Shown: one piece after another, positions 1-10,364 of the stretch | Position numbering within the stretch: position 1 is the first letter of the stretch | Layout of the letters: the number at the start of each line of letters is the position of its first letter | Assembly: GCF_050947875.1 (NCBI RefSeq) | Contig: NC_134570.1 | Span: forward strand, 225,789,265 to 225,853,264 | Length of the DNA: 64,000 nucleotides | From: Dermacentor variabilis | Taxonomy: Eukaryota > Arthropoda > Arachnida > Ixodida > Ixodidae | Direction of reading: 5' to 3' | The notes under the pieces: model-generated | The model's input: only the letters and a program-made list of their open reading frames with translations | Database searches by the model: none | Told to the model about the DNA's origin: nothing | Made by a program: the position numbers and the translations under genes

Positions 1-795
1 TCAATGGGGAACCGGATAGATAATATGCGGCTTCTGGTATACACTTTTTAGCAAAACGCATATGGACAGTTTTCTGGTGTTTATTTGCATATGTGACTCT
101 CTGCACGAGTTTTGTAGTTTAACTAAATCATTTTGCAAAATACCATTACCAGCAATGCTTGTAATTTCCCTATATATTATCAGATCATCAGCAAACAATC
201 TTACGGAAGAAACAATAGTGTTGGGAAGGTCATTTATAAATATTAATAAAAGTAATGGGCCCAATACCGAGCCCTGGGGAACGCCAGATGTTAAGCGAGC
301 CGCACTAGATTCTGCGCCATTTACCACTACATGCTGAAACCGCAAAGAAAGGTATTGCTGATCCATGAAATTATTTGTCCATTGATATTAAACCAACGCA
401 GTTTACGTACAAGCAATGTGTGATCCACCAGATCGAAAGCTTTTCTAAAATCTACAAACACCGAGTTAACAAAAGAACGAGCATCCAGTGCACCACAAAC
501 TTCATGAACGAATTCTGTTAATTGAGTTGTACAGGCAAGCCCTTGCCTGAAACCATGCTGTTTCTGATTTAGGAGGTTATGATTGGTAATGTGTGTCATT
601 ATGTTACTGCACAAGACGTGCGCTAATACTTTGCAGACAATACTTGTTAGAGATATCGGTCTGCAATTGCTGACTAGTTCGCGAGGACCCGATTTATACA
701 CTGGCACAACGCACGCCATCTTCCATTCGTGTGGTAGGACCCCGGTGTTCGATGACTTCGAGTACAGTATCTTAAGAAAGCTTTTCATATGAAAG
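1..795 (-). pseudogene. Non-LTR retrotransposon reverse transcriptase fragment (Jockey/CR1-like)
   Basis: Two overlapping minus-strand reading frames together encode the middle of a non-LTR reverse transcriptase. The upstream part (788 down to about 360) has the finger region with CRPISLTSIVCKV, HGFRQG and palm motif A (FVDFRKAFDLVDH). The downstream part (366 down to the window edge) has motif B (SGVPQGSVLGP) and motif C as LFADD. The two parts lie in different frames, so there is a frameshift near 345-370, between motifs A and B. No endonuclease or ORF1 is present; homology stops abruptly near 795, which fits the 5' truncation usual for such elements. The 3' side runs off the window. Clade assignment is inference: the motifs fit Jockey or CR1 groups equally. 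About 215 bases between this fragment and the next element show nothing recognisable. Confidence 0.8.
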
Positions 796-1012
796 CATGC
801 AGTGATTCATGCATGTATGCTTTTTCAATCCAGCGAGTCCACAATGGCAGCCCTGTCAGAATAATTTATTCTTATTTGAGAATAAACCAACGTTATTGTG
901 GAAATGTTCTTTCCCATACTCACTTCAACGACTGCGATACCCTTGTACTTATGCCTTAACCAGAGATAGCTAGTTAGTCAGCATACTTGGTCAAGCAATG
1001 GCAAGGCCAACT

Positions 1013-1050
1013 AATACCCCTGTTACACGGGCACTTGCAACGGCCGTTAA
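1013..1050 (+). repeat. Harbinger left terminal inverted repeat
   Basis: The terminal segment TGTTACACGGGCACTT (1021-1036) is matched exactly in reverse complement near 5433-5448. Immediately inside is the perfect palindrome AACGGCCGTT (1039-1048), followed by further degenerate AACGGC/GCCGTT words to about 1090. Confidence 0.92.
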
Positions 1051-1520
1051 CGCAAACGGCAGTTGAACGCCGTAACGGCAGTGGGAACGGAACGGTGGTG
1101 GCAGCGCTCACACGGCACTTTCCATGCTCAGTCGATTCACTTCCGTTACGACGATTGATCACGTGACTCTTGAACTTTTTACCTCGCCAACTCTAAAAAA
1201 ATTTGTTTCTCCAATTATTTTCTGCGCTACATGCTGTACAATGTGTTTGTTTAACTATTTGCGAAAGTTGTTTGCAAAACTAGCGAAGAAGCTCAGTTAG
1301 CCGATCCAATCCGATCCATGGCGTTGCAAAATGGCTGCGTTTGTTGTGGTTTCAATGTCGTGAAGCGTCCCATTTCACATTCCATCGCTTGTACTAACCG
1401 CAGCACCACTGTGCATTTCCTTTTTTTCTTGCGTACCGTGAGTGACCGTCTGCGCGATTCAGCAGGTGCAGTGTTGAACGTGGTGCGACTTTGCGACGCG
1501 CACCCGAGAACAGCCGCGGA

Positions 1521-2811
1521 ATGGCGGTTAGACGGCCGCCTTATGAATGCGACCGTGATTGTCCACCCGATTTGCTTCTCCTGGTTGCACACTACGAGGC
1601 CTTGTCATCTGGAGAAAGGGCTGAACTGCAAGCTGTGCGCATTAAGAAAGCGTCAATCAAGAAGAAGCGGAAGGCGGCCGAGAGGCGATGTCGCAGCCTC
1701 GCTGCGCTCGCTGTGGTGATGTCTGCCAGGCAAAGGAGTGTGTGGACGCTTTCCAGACCACCGTCTTGGTACGCCTCCACCGTGCCGACGTTGTCGGATC
1801 AAGATTTCAAGGCCAACTTTCGCGTGAGCCGTTCCACATTTGCCTACATCGTGAGCTCGTGTCCTTCACTAACACGGGAAGATACAAACATGCGAGCTTC
1901 CATACCCCTACACCAGCGCGTCGCCCTCTCGCTGTACAGACTCGCCACATCGGCAGAGGAAAGGACTGTGGCGCATCTCTTTGGTGTGAGTCGGCCATCC
2001 ACGAACCTGATCTTCCGAGAGTTTTGTGACGTTGTCGTAGATGTTGTCGAGCCCCAAGTTGTGCGGTTTTCGTCACTGAACAATGTTAGAGACCACGTGC
2101 GACAGTTCGAAGCCTGCACAGGCTTTCCGCAGGGCTTTGGCGCGCTGGATGGTTGCCATATAGAAGTCTCGCCACCCAGAGAAGATGCGCAGGACTATTA
2201 CAACTATAAGGTCTGGTATAGCATAATTTTGCTTGCTATTGTAGAAAACAACTACAAGTTCATGTTTATTAATGTACGGTCTCCAGGGCGCAATCATGAT
2301 GCAGCAGTGTACAGAGGCCCGATATTACTGGACGTAGTAGGAACTGATCTCTTCACTCTACCAGGCCAAATTATTGACGGGATACCAATAGGAGCGGTCC
2401 TCCTCTGTGACCAGGCCTTTCCTTTGCAGCGTCACTTGATGAAGCCTTTCCCTCACATGAGTGCAAGCAACCCAACTGCAAACGTTCAATTACACACTCT
2501 CAAAAGCGAGGCGTGTCGTTGAGAATGCCTTTGGGAGATTGCAGGCTAGGTTCAGGGACTTGAAGGCAATTTAGTGCCAAATCGAAAATGTCAACAGCAT
2601 TGTGCGAGCTTGTTGCATCCTTCACAATGTATGCGAGCACATGCGTGATCAGTGCGACACACAGTGGAGTGCTGAAGCAGCAGCCGGGGAGCTTCCGCAT
2701 CCTGTTTGTGTGAGCAACGCAGTGAGCTCGTCAGGTGAAAGTGTCCGACGTGCTTTGGCCAAGCACATCTTTTCATTGAAGCCAAGACTACTTCGAAAAG
2801 CTTTGTTTTAG
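1521..2811 (+). pseudogene. HARBI1-like DDE nuclease (transposase) of Harbinger element, broken
   Basis: This is a DDE_Tnp_4-type nuclease that would cut and paste the element in the nucleus. The ATG at 1521 is preferred over upstream non-ATG openings. A helix-turn-helix-like stretch (HLFGVSRPSTNLIFREFCD) precedes the catalytic core. The first Asp lies in GALDGCHIEV (codon 2148) and the second in LLCDQAFPL (2409), where a Gly is more usual than the Cys. The family's third acidic residue is the Glu of VVENAFGRL (2521), but it sits one frame away. The frame changes near 2475-2487, so the long frame ends early at 2520. After the shift there is also an in-frame TAG at 2572-2574, before the conserved VRACCILHNVCEH tail and the natural stop at 2809-2811. 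Two lesions therefore separate the catalytic triad. Confidence 0.9.
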
Positions 2812-2883
2812 GCATGCAATTGTGAACAATGAACAGAACGTGAAAGACTGGGCAATTTTTGGAGCATGTGTGTACACGGGTCT

Positions 2884-5269
2884 TTATTCAGGGCTGTCTG
2901 GGCAGTCAGGTTGACGCTCCTGCCGGCTTTCAAAGTATTGGCGGATTATGGTGACCTTTTCACGGTGTATGTCATTGGCCTCCTCCTGTAGACTGACCGT
3001 CTTTTTGGATAGCTTGTACTCCTTTTTCGCCATCTTTTCGGCACGGTTTTCCTGCCTTTCTAGAAGCAGCACAACTTTATCTATAGATGATGTAGGCTGT
3101 CGCCTTTTGCGCGTGTGACTTTTTTCGGATGATGCAGCAGGTGTTGAAGCCTGGCTTGTCGATGCCTCACTGGTCTACGCCTCGACATTTACGGTGTCTG
3201 GACTGCTCGCCGCTTCTGATGGCGGTCTTGAGGCAACAATCTCTGCACCCTCTCGCAGCCGCTTCACCATGTCCAGCTTAAGAAAAGAATAAGAACAGAA
3301 GGTTACTGAATGTTGCTTCTAAGTGATTATTACAGCGTTGCACGATGAGTGGAAGTGGTACACATAACGTGGAGAAACACTTCAATATACCAGAATTTTA
3401 TGCAATAGTTGCTGTTTTCTCTAAAAGAGTTTTGGTACACCCTAAAGCACATGGCCTACGCTGGTACCCTTTTGTAACATAAGCAGCCTTACCTATCTCA
3501 CCCTATTTTCATAACTACAAGAAAAGTAAGAAGTATTGTGCCTTCCGGTATGTCAGAAATGTAAACCAATGATTTCGAAGCTACACAGATTGACGCCTAT
3601 TAAAATTATCTGTGCATTTTAGTACTCTGGCACACAACGATGCCTCGTGTTCATGTCATGTGCTTTAGTAACATGAAATTCTCTGAACTTTACTGCCAAC
3701 TGTCTCCTGCGACAAACCTGACCAGCAAAAAAAATTCAGTGTGTCAGTCCATTTCTAGTGTTTGCATACAACCAAAATAAACAAATGTTGCACCTGAAAG
3801 CTCTCTTGAACCAGGCTTCTGTCATTCATAGGCAGGTTTCCCAGGAAGGTGTGAAGCCGTTTGTAGAATGGGCACTGAGTTGCAGCAGACCCAGTGTCAG
3901 CAGTGCTTGCCTTTCTGAAATAAAAAGTACAGCTAAGAGTCACTTCTTTATGTCGTAAGGGATGTCCACGATTCTTTTTCTGCACAAGTACAAACTGCCA
4001 AGAACAATGAACCTCCTTGTGCTGAAAGTTAAAACTGCAGGCAAAGTGGTAAACAACAAGGAGAAACCTGTTGAATTATGATGCGAGCTCAATAGGCTTC
4101 GATCAAAATCAGCTGATAATCAAGATACAAGTTATTAGCCTATAGACAATGTCAAGACATAAGTTTGGGTGAGATTCTTGATTAGAATATGCATTCAGCG
4201 CTTTCTGCTCTATTCAAAACGTAAATTTATATCACTTGGGCTGATTCCATATGCATGACATAGTGTTCTTTTTCCTGCATTGCTATATCCACGACTTCGT
4301 CAGATAACAACATTTCAAGTCTTTTAGCACACTGTGTTGACAGCTACCTAAAAGTACCACACCACCCCAGCCTCTGAAAATAGTGTGTAACTATAATAAA
4401 TTGAGTGGTTGCGTTGAAAAGGCAGGTTCTTGATCAGTATAATGATGTATTGTGTCGAAAACGACCTAGAACGTGCCACTCCACTCCAACTAAAAAAATA
4501 TTGCATGTAATTAATTTTATTAGTATAGTATTATTGTTTGGTGGCTAATGGAATTTGCAAATAATACAAGAAAGCAGTATTGTTTGCATTTAATGCGAAC
4601 ACTACTGCTTTCATAGTGCGACTTTAGCGATTGTTAGCTGCACTGCATCGCAAGCTACAGGAAAGCTACTGCACATGTCAAGATCTTATTTCGAGTAGCT
4701 GATCGAACAGACTTCTCGGTGCAAATACATTCTGTCAGGCTACGCCGGCCATGCCTAGATTACGGCAAACGGCTACATAACGAATTGTACTATGCTAAGA
4801 TGTCATTGCTGCATGAGCCTTACAATGAGTGCAAAGAGTAGAGAAAATCACGTTCGAGCCCACTTCAAGCAAAATTGGACGTTGCCTATGGCATCGAAAC
4901 ACACGTCGGGCAGTGCGGGGCGCATGATTTTTTTTTAACATGCCTGACAAGGCGTATATATGTCGGCTTAAAAATCAATAATAAATGCGTGGTAACTTAC
5001 TTGTGAGCCTGGGCCAAGTTTTCCATCTTGTGTTTAGTCTGCTTGACTGTGATGCACACCGCGTGCCCACATTCCTCGCTTGCGAGCTGCTTAAACAGCG
5101 CCGTCATCTTCGCGTACACGGGCGGATTGTGCTTTTGCGCTCGCAGTTCGGCCAAGTGATCCGGCCACAAGTTAATAAGCAAATGCGTCTGTGATGCTGT
5201 CCAAGCAAAGTGCTTTTGCGCCGGCACGCTCACCTGCAGCGGGGACACGTTGCTGCTGGGGGCTGCCAT
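2884..5269 (-). pseudogene. Three-exon Myb/SANT-like DNA-binding protein of Harbinger element
   Basis: Exon 1 (5269-5001) starts at an ATG in good context (AAGATGG) and encodes a Myb/SANT-like domain with W..SQTHLLINLWPDHLAEL and ITVKQTKHKMENLA. It ends at a GTAAGT donor. Exon 2 (3914-3794, 121 bp) lies between a TTTATTTCAG acceptor and a GTGCAA donor and carries FYKRLHTFLGNLPMNDRSLV. Exon 3 (3276-2884) follows a polypyrimidine-AG acceptor; it ends in a Lys/Glu-rich helical, probably coiled-coil, tail. Joining the exons keeps one frame across both junctions, which strongly supports the model. The only lesion is an in-frame TAG at 3175-3177 in exon 3. The poly(A) signal AATAAA (2888-2883) overlaps the stop codon. 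Introns are 1086 and 517 bases. The protein is expected to bind the element ends and partner with the nuclease. Confidence 0.85.
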
Positions 5270-5418
5270 CTTCTCTACTGCACGACGAAACGGACGGAAG
5301 CGGCGGCGCAACGGAGAACGGCGAGCTCCGTTGATGTCAATCGCCGTTGGATTTCCAACGGCGCTCGCGCTGCCGTGTAACTCCACCTAACGGCCGTTAA
5401 GGCCAACTGCCGCTTTCC

Positions 5419-5457
5419 TTAACGGCCGTTAAAGTGCCCGTGTAACAGGGGGTATTA
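5419..5457 (-). repeat. Harbinger right terminal inverted repeat
   Basis: This is the mirror copy of the left end with one additional G/C in the outer run. The palindrome AACGGCCGTT occurs at 5421-5430 and again at 5389-5398, giving the right end two subterminal copies and the left end one. Confidence 0.92.
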
Positions 5458-6560
5458 GGTACGTACCACTTCGGCAGAAATTAACGGTGGTTTTAAATAC
5501 ATCTTATTGTACAAGATTTTGTATAGAGCAAGTAGAGCACCACACAATTAGATGACCGACCGTCAGTGAACAAGAGAATCTTCTGCCTGGAGTCAACGTT
5601 TCGACAAAGGGACATGCTTTCATTAGGGCAACAACTAATTTCCGCATAGCTCATCGCTCACATGGGTCGAGGAGAATAAGTAGGTGCGTAAGAGTAAAAT
5701 GAAGGCTATGGAAAGGGGGAGTAGAAAGCTTTAAAGGCAAGGATTAGTTTGCGATAGTAAAAGGGGTGTGCTAAGGGTTCTGCCAAGTGGGGTGACGAAA
5801 ACAACCCGGAGAACTTCGAATGAACCAGTATATATATATATATATATATACCAGTAGGCGTCTATCTACTGTAGCAGCTCTTCAGGGAAACCTCATTAAG
5901 GTAAAGCTTGCACAGTCAACTCTGTGGGCAGCTGAAAGTATTTCATAATCATTTCACGCAATGTCTTTGCCATGACCAACTATAATCTGAAGCTACTACT
6001 GTTCCACTTGACCTTTGTACTTACTATGATATAGTGTTACCTGAAAACACATCTTTCTTTATGGACAGCTTTTAAACTTGCAAAGTCTGCTCACATTACA
6101 TACTCGGGCTTCTTAAGCACTATGTCAATTTTACGAGCTTTTTGTCAATGGGTAACTGTTCTAAGACCTGTGGTGCACAAAATGTATTTATCATCCGATG
6201 GTGCTTACTTGTGCAACATCTCCCAATATTACACACCATTAAATATTTAAGACCACATCAGTTATAGTGGACTAAGGATGACTGTATTGACTGATGGAAC
6301 TACCCACATGAATATATTTCACTTTTAGTACTCTTAAGAGCTCATCATTTGAATTGTTGAAACATTCTAATGTAGTCAAATACACTGGGTTACAATTATT
6401 ATTGATTGTGTCTGGATTGGAAAGAAAAGAACGAAACTGCTGCCCTGTCGTGTATGGAACGCCTGGCTTATTAAGAATGTCATGAACTCAAACCCCAGCA
6501 GGAACACGGATTTTGTTTTTTCTACAACAACGGTTTTTTTGTAGGATCATTTCTCAATAC
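5458..6560. other. AT-rich spacer with (TA)11 microsatellite
   Basis: No supported gene is present. The only clear structure is (TA)11 at 5829-5850. The last four bases, ATAC (6557-6560), are the left copy of the Gypsy target duplication. Confidence 0.75.
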
Positions 6561-6978
6561 TGACACGTGTACTTATCTTTATCGGGCGACCACGTTTGGC
6601 CGCCTAACAAATGTTATCGTGCAGCGCAGGGCGCGCCTGCATGTAAAAGAAGTTTCTGGAAAGTTTTCGATGCTTCTATCCGCTGTCTGTTGTCGCCGAA
6701 CTTTGTGTTTTCTGATTTTATCGCGTGACGCGAATAGTGTAGAACTTTGTGGAAGACACGCGGGTCCCATCGGTTAATCTGGAACATTCGACGGCTGATC
6801 TATAAAAGCCGACGCGCTTTACCCGCTGATCAGATTTTCGACGATCGCCGACCGTGTTCGCCGCTATCGTTGTGCTATAAGTGTAGCCTCTTTTGTGGGC
6901 ACAGGTTCGCCCAATAAAAGTTAGTTTTGTGTTTCACAGTATTGCTACTGTGTTCGTTGACGTCACGACCACGTGACA
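6561..6978 (+). repeat. Gypsy left LTR
   Basis: The LTR begins TGACACGTG and ends CACGTGACA. It contains a TATA box (TATAAAAG, 6801-6808) in the U3-like part and an AATAAA polyadenylation signal at 6913-6918, as expected for a functional LTR. Compared with the right copy it has four extra bases just after the polyadenylation signal. Confidence 0.96.
6801..6808 (+). promoter_or_regulatory. Gypsy LTR TATA box
   Basis: TATAAAAG is duplicated identically in the right LTR (about 18601-18608). Its position, roughly 110 bases upstream of the AATAAA, leaves room for a transcription start and a short R region. Confidence 0.7.
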
Positions 6979-6992
6979 TCTGGTGGAGGTGC
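6979..6992 (+). other. Possible primer-binding site
   Basis: Two bases after the left LTR comes TGGTGGAGGTGC. It opens with TGG, the complement of a tRNA CCA tail, at the canonical place. The matching tRNA could not be identified by eye. Confidence 0.35.
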
Positions 6993-7001
6993 TTTTCGTC
7001 C

Positions 7002-8351
7002 ATGTACAGGACGCCCCCGACAAGCCGTGATCCCAGCCCAGACCGCAAACAGAACACTTGCGTAGTCCCGGACCACCGAGCAAGCCGCCGTCTTCAACAG
7101 CTGCCCCCGGAGCACGGACTTTTACCTGAGAAGACCAAGAAGATTGTGGCCAAGGCAACCGCAATGGCAGCCCCAGCGTCCCCCATCGTGCTGCAGCAGC
7201 CGAGGGAACCACCGACGTTCCGCGGTTCCACATTTGAGGACCCGGAAACCTGGCTGGAAACGTATGAGAGGGTCGCTACGTTTAACAACTGGGCAAGCGA
7301 CGACAAGCTACGCCATGTCTATTTCGCACTGGCGGACGCCGCCAAGACGTGGTTCGAGAATCGAGAAGCCACCTTGACGACGTGGGACCTCTTCCGAAGC
7401 GGTTTCCTGCAAACATTTCAAAGCGTCCTGCGAAAAGAGCGAGCCCAAGCTGTACTGGAGACAAGAGCGCAGCTGCCGAATGAGACGATCGCGATTTTCA
7501 CTGAGGAAATGAGCCGTCTGTTCCGCCACGCCGACCCAGAAATTTCCGAGGAGAAGAAAGTACGTCTACTGATGCGTGGTGTCAAGGAGGAACTTTTCGC
7601 CGGTATGGTAAGAAGCCCACCGAAGACCGTCGACGAGTTTCTTCGTGAGGCGACGAGCATCGAGAAGACACTGGAATTGCGGAACCGGCAATTTGACCGA
7701 CGCACCAAGCCAACAAGCTACTCCGGAATTCAATCACTGGCCACGGACGATTTATGCGAGACCATCAGGGCCATCGTGCGCGAAGAACTGCGCAAGGTCT
7801 TGCCATCGTCGCAGCCTCAAGTGGCCTCGATCGCCGACATCGTGAAAGAAGAGGTGCACCGATCGCTAGGAGTTCCTGAGGTGCAACCACAATTACCGCA
7901 GCCCCAGCCAGAAGCGATGACTTACGCCGCCGTCGCACGCCGTCAAGCGCCCCCTCCGCGACAACGCCAGGGCCCTGTAAAGCCGCAATTCCGTCGTCCA
8001 CCGCCGCCGCCGCCAGCACGCCCACCCGTCGCCCAGCGCACCTACGCGAGCAAGACGGACATTTGGCGCGCCCCCGACCACCACCCGCTCTGCTACCACT
8101 GCGGCGAAGCCGGCCACGTGTACCGCCGATGCCCATACCGCGACCTGGGATTGCGAGGCTTCGCCGTGAACGCACAGCGCCCGAGGGAAGGTGAACGCCC
8201 CCGTGACATCGCCGACTACCTCGCCGCTACTCAGTGGAGCCCTCGACGACCGTCCCGTTCGCCGTCACCAGGCCGCTACCTGTCGCCGCAGCACCGACCA
8301 TACGCCGGCCCAGCCCGCGGCCGCTCTGCGAGCCCATACCCGGAAAACTAA
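7002..8351 (+). CDS. gag: Gypsy Gag polyprotein
   Basis: This is the structural protein of the retrotransposon particle. It packages the RNA in cytoplasmic virus-like particles. The frame from the ATG at 7002 to the TAA at 8351 is open (449 aa); a second ATG at 7164 is an alternative start. The retrotransposon Gag core is recognisable (GSTFEDPETWLETYERV and AAKTWFENREATLTTWDLF). It is followed by a Pro/Gln-rich linker and one CCHC zinc knuckle (CYHCGEAGHVYRRC, near 8092-8133). The C-terminus is Pro/Arg/Ser-rich. The pol frame overlaps its last ~118 bases in the -1 frame, so Gag-Pol is probably made by -1 frameshifting. No lesion is seen. Confidence 0.93.
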   Translation: MYRTPPTSRDPSPDRKQNTCVVPDHRASRRLQQLPPEHGLLPEKTKKIVAKATAMAAPASPIVLQQPREPPTFRGSTFEDPETWLETYERVATFNNWASDDKLRHVYFALADAAKTWFENREATLTTWDLFRSGFLQTFQSVLRKERAQAVLETRAQLPNETIAIFTEEMSRLFRHADPEISEEKKVRLLMRGVKEELFAGMVRSPPKTVDEFLREATSIEKTLELRNRQFDRRTKPTSYSGIQSLATDDLCETIRAIVREELRKVLPSSQPQVASIADIVKEEVHRSLGVPEVQPQLPQPQPEAMTYAAVARRQAPPPRQRQGPVKPQFRRPPPPPPARPPVAQRTYASKTDIWRAPDHHPLCYHCGEAGHVYRRCPYRDLGLRGFAVNAQRPREGERPRDIADYLAATQWSPRRPSRSPSPGRYLSPQHRPYAGPARGRSASPYPEN

Positions 8352-10167
8352 AAGCAGTAACCGATGGAGGTGCGGTTGCTGGTCGTCGAACTGACGAAGA
8401 TCCTCCGCCGCCGACGAAGACGACGAAGAGACCATCTCGACGACATAATAACGACACGCCGCCGTCCCGACGAAGTCGGAAAGCCAAGACTACACCGACG
8501 AAAGACAACTTGACGACGCACCGCTCCAGCTTTAGTTCAACACGACGCAGCCGTGATCCGACGCCAAGACGTAACTGCAACGCCAGATAAAGAACCACCG
8601 ACCTCGACGTGCTTCTCGACGGGCACGCAGTTACCGCCTTAGTGGACACAGGGGCCGATTACTCCGTAATGAGTGGACACATCGCCGCCCATTTGAAGAA
8701 AGTTAAAACTGCATGGGAAGGCCCTCAAATTCGAACCGCTGGAGGACAGCTCATTACGCTGACTGGAGTCTGCACGGCAAGAATTACCTTTCATGACCGG
8801 ACTTACCCTGCCACCTTCGTTATCCTCCAACAGTGTTCACGAGACGTCATTCTCGGCATGGACTTCCAGAACCAACACGGCGCAATCATCGACCTGAAGT
8901 CGAAGTCAATAACGCTGTCGGAAGATCAAGCGATACCGCCGGAGAGCCCTCGTAGTCACCACGCCTTGAGGGTGCTCGAAGATCAAGTGAGCATCCCGCC
9001 TCGCTCCAGCATTGTCATTTCGGTCGGCACCGAAACACCCGCTGACTTAGAAGGCGTCATCGAAGGCGACCAACGTCTACTGCTCGACCGTGAAATTTGC
9101 GTCGCAAGAGGGATCGCTCGACTACACGGAGGAAACACGAAGGTGTTGCTGACAATCTTCAGCCAGGAGTTCAAGCACATCAACAAGGGCACGACGATCG
9201 CATACATCGAGGAAATTCGGGAAACCAGCGATGCGTTTGTCCTCTCCGATTCTGTCGCATCTACCCCGGCGACCGTAGTTCCCGAGCCAGACTTCGACAT
9301 AAATCCAAGTCTCCCCGTGATTAACAAGCAACAGCTCAGAAGTCTGCTTCGACGATACAAAGACTGCTTTTCGACGTCATCGAGGATTCGACAAACCCCA
9401 GTCGCAAAGCATCGCATAATAACAGAAGAGTGTGCTCGACCACTCCGCCAAAGCCCTTACAGAGTTTCGACGCGAGAACGCGAAGCTATAAGACACCAAG
9501 TCGACGAAATGCTGCGCGACGACATGATCCAGCCGTCGAAAAGCCCGTGGGCCTCTCCAGTAGTTTTAGTTAAGAAAAAGGACGGAACCCTACGTTTCTG
9601 CGTCGATTATCGTCGATTGAACAAAATCACGAAGAACGACGTATACCCCCTCCCACGGATAGACGACGCATTGGATCGGCTCTGCAATGCTAAATACTTC
9701 TCATCGATGGACCTCAAGTCTGGCCACTGGCAAATAGAAGTCGACGAAAGAGATCGCGAAAAGACCGCCTTCATCACGCCAGACGGCCTCTACGAGTTCA
9801 AGGTTATGCCATTCGGACTGTGCTCGGCGCCTGCAACGTTCCAGCGCGTCATGGACACGGTATTAGCAGGATTGAAATGGCAGACCTGTCTCGTTTACTT
9901 GGATGACGTCGTCGTCTTCGCCGGAAATTTCGACGATCACCTCAAGCGGCTTGCGACAGTACTAGAAGCCATCAAGTCGTCAGGGCTTACTCTGAAGCCG
10001 GAAAAATGCCGCTTCGCTTACGATGAGCTTCTGTTCCTAGGCCACGTAATCAGCAAATCTGGTGTCCGTCCAGACCCGCAAAAGACAGCTGCAATCGCGC
10101 AGTTCCCGCAACCCATCGACAAGAAAGCAGTGCGTAGATTCCTTGGCATGTGTGCCTACTACAGGCG
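8234..10167 (+). pseudogene. pol: Gypsy Pol, 5' part: protease and reverse transcriptase
   Basis: This frame is -1 relative to gag and opens before gag ends. An in-frame TAA at 8588-8590 separates the Arg/Lys/Thr-rich leader from the protease, so Gag-Pol from this copy would stop short. The aspartic protease has its active site as LVDTGADYSV (Asp codon 8645). The reverse transcriptase shows SPWASPVVLVKKKDG, FCVDYRRLNKIT, MDLKSGHWQI and PFGLCSAPATFQRVMD. Its catalytic box is YLDD (9896-9907), intact. The frame breaks at LGMCAYYRR where the non-LTR element is inserted; the reading frame is restored exactly at 16404 if the insertion and one duplication are removed. The protein continues in the 3' part. 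Confidence 0.93.
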
Positions 10168-10364
10168 GATTCCCCCTCGCTCCGACGACCACGGCACTCG
10201 CTACAGCCCTCGTTGTGGGAGTTTTTTTTTTTTTTATCCCTAACCCTAGCTACTTGTTAACCTTCTCCCACGACAGCGCTCTTGAGCGTAGCCCTTTTTA
10301 GGGCTCCCAGGGGAGAAGGTATGAACCTGTAGCCGGCCGTTCCGGCCCTTGGTTGGACCCTGAC
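10168..10364 (+). other. 5' leader of the nested R1/I element
   Basis: A short untranslated leader holds a T-homopolymer (about 10220-10235) before the ORF1 start. In this group the leader normally contains an internal promoter; no specific motif was recognised here. Confidence 0.55.

Larger units (their letters stand above)
1013..5457. mobile_element. PIF/Harbinger DNA transposon, 4.4 kb
   Basis: The ends are inverted copies of TGTTACACGGGCACTT preceded by a run of four (left) or five (right) C residues. Inside lie two convergent genes: a plus-strand HARBI1-like DDE nuclease and a minus-strand Myb/SANT-like gene. This pair is the hallmark of PIF/Harbinger elements, in which the Myb-like protein helps the nuclease enter the nucleus and bind the ends. 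The flanks CTAATA and TATTAG are also mirror images, so the exact insertion point is ambiguous; Harbinger elements normally duplicate a TWA trinucleotide. A TA dinucleotide directly abuts the C/G run on both sides. Both genes carry lesions, so this copy is probably not autonomous now. Confidence 0.93.

Noticed and set aside
10236..10250. CCCTAACCCTAG looks like two telomere-type repeats at the start of the nested non-LTR element.
   Set aside because: Arthropod telomeres are usually TTAGG; two units beside a T-run in an element leader are not evidence of telomere origin.
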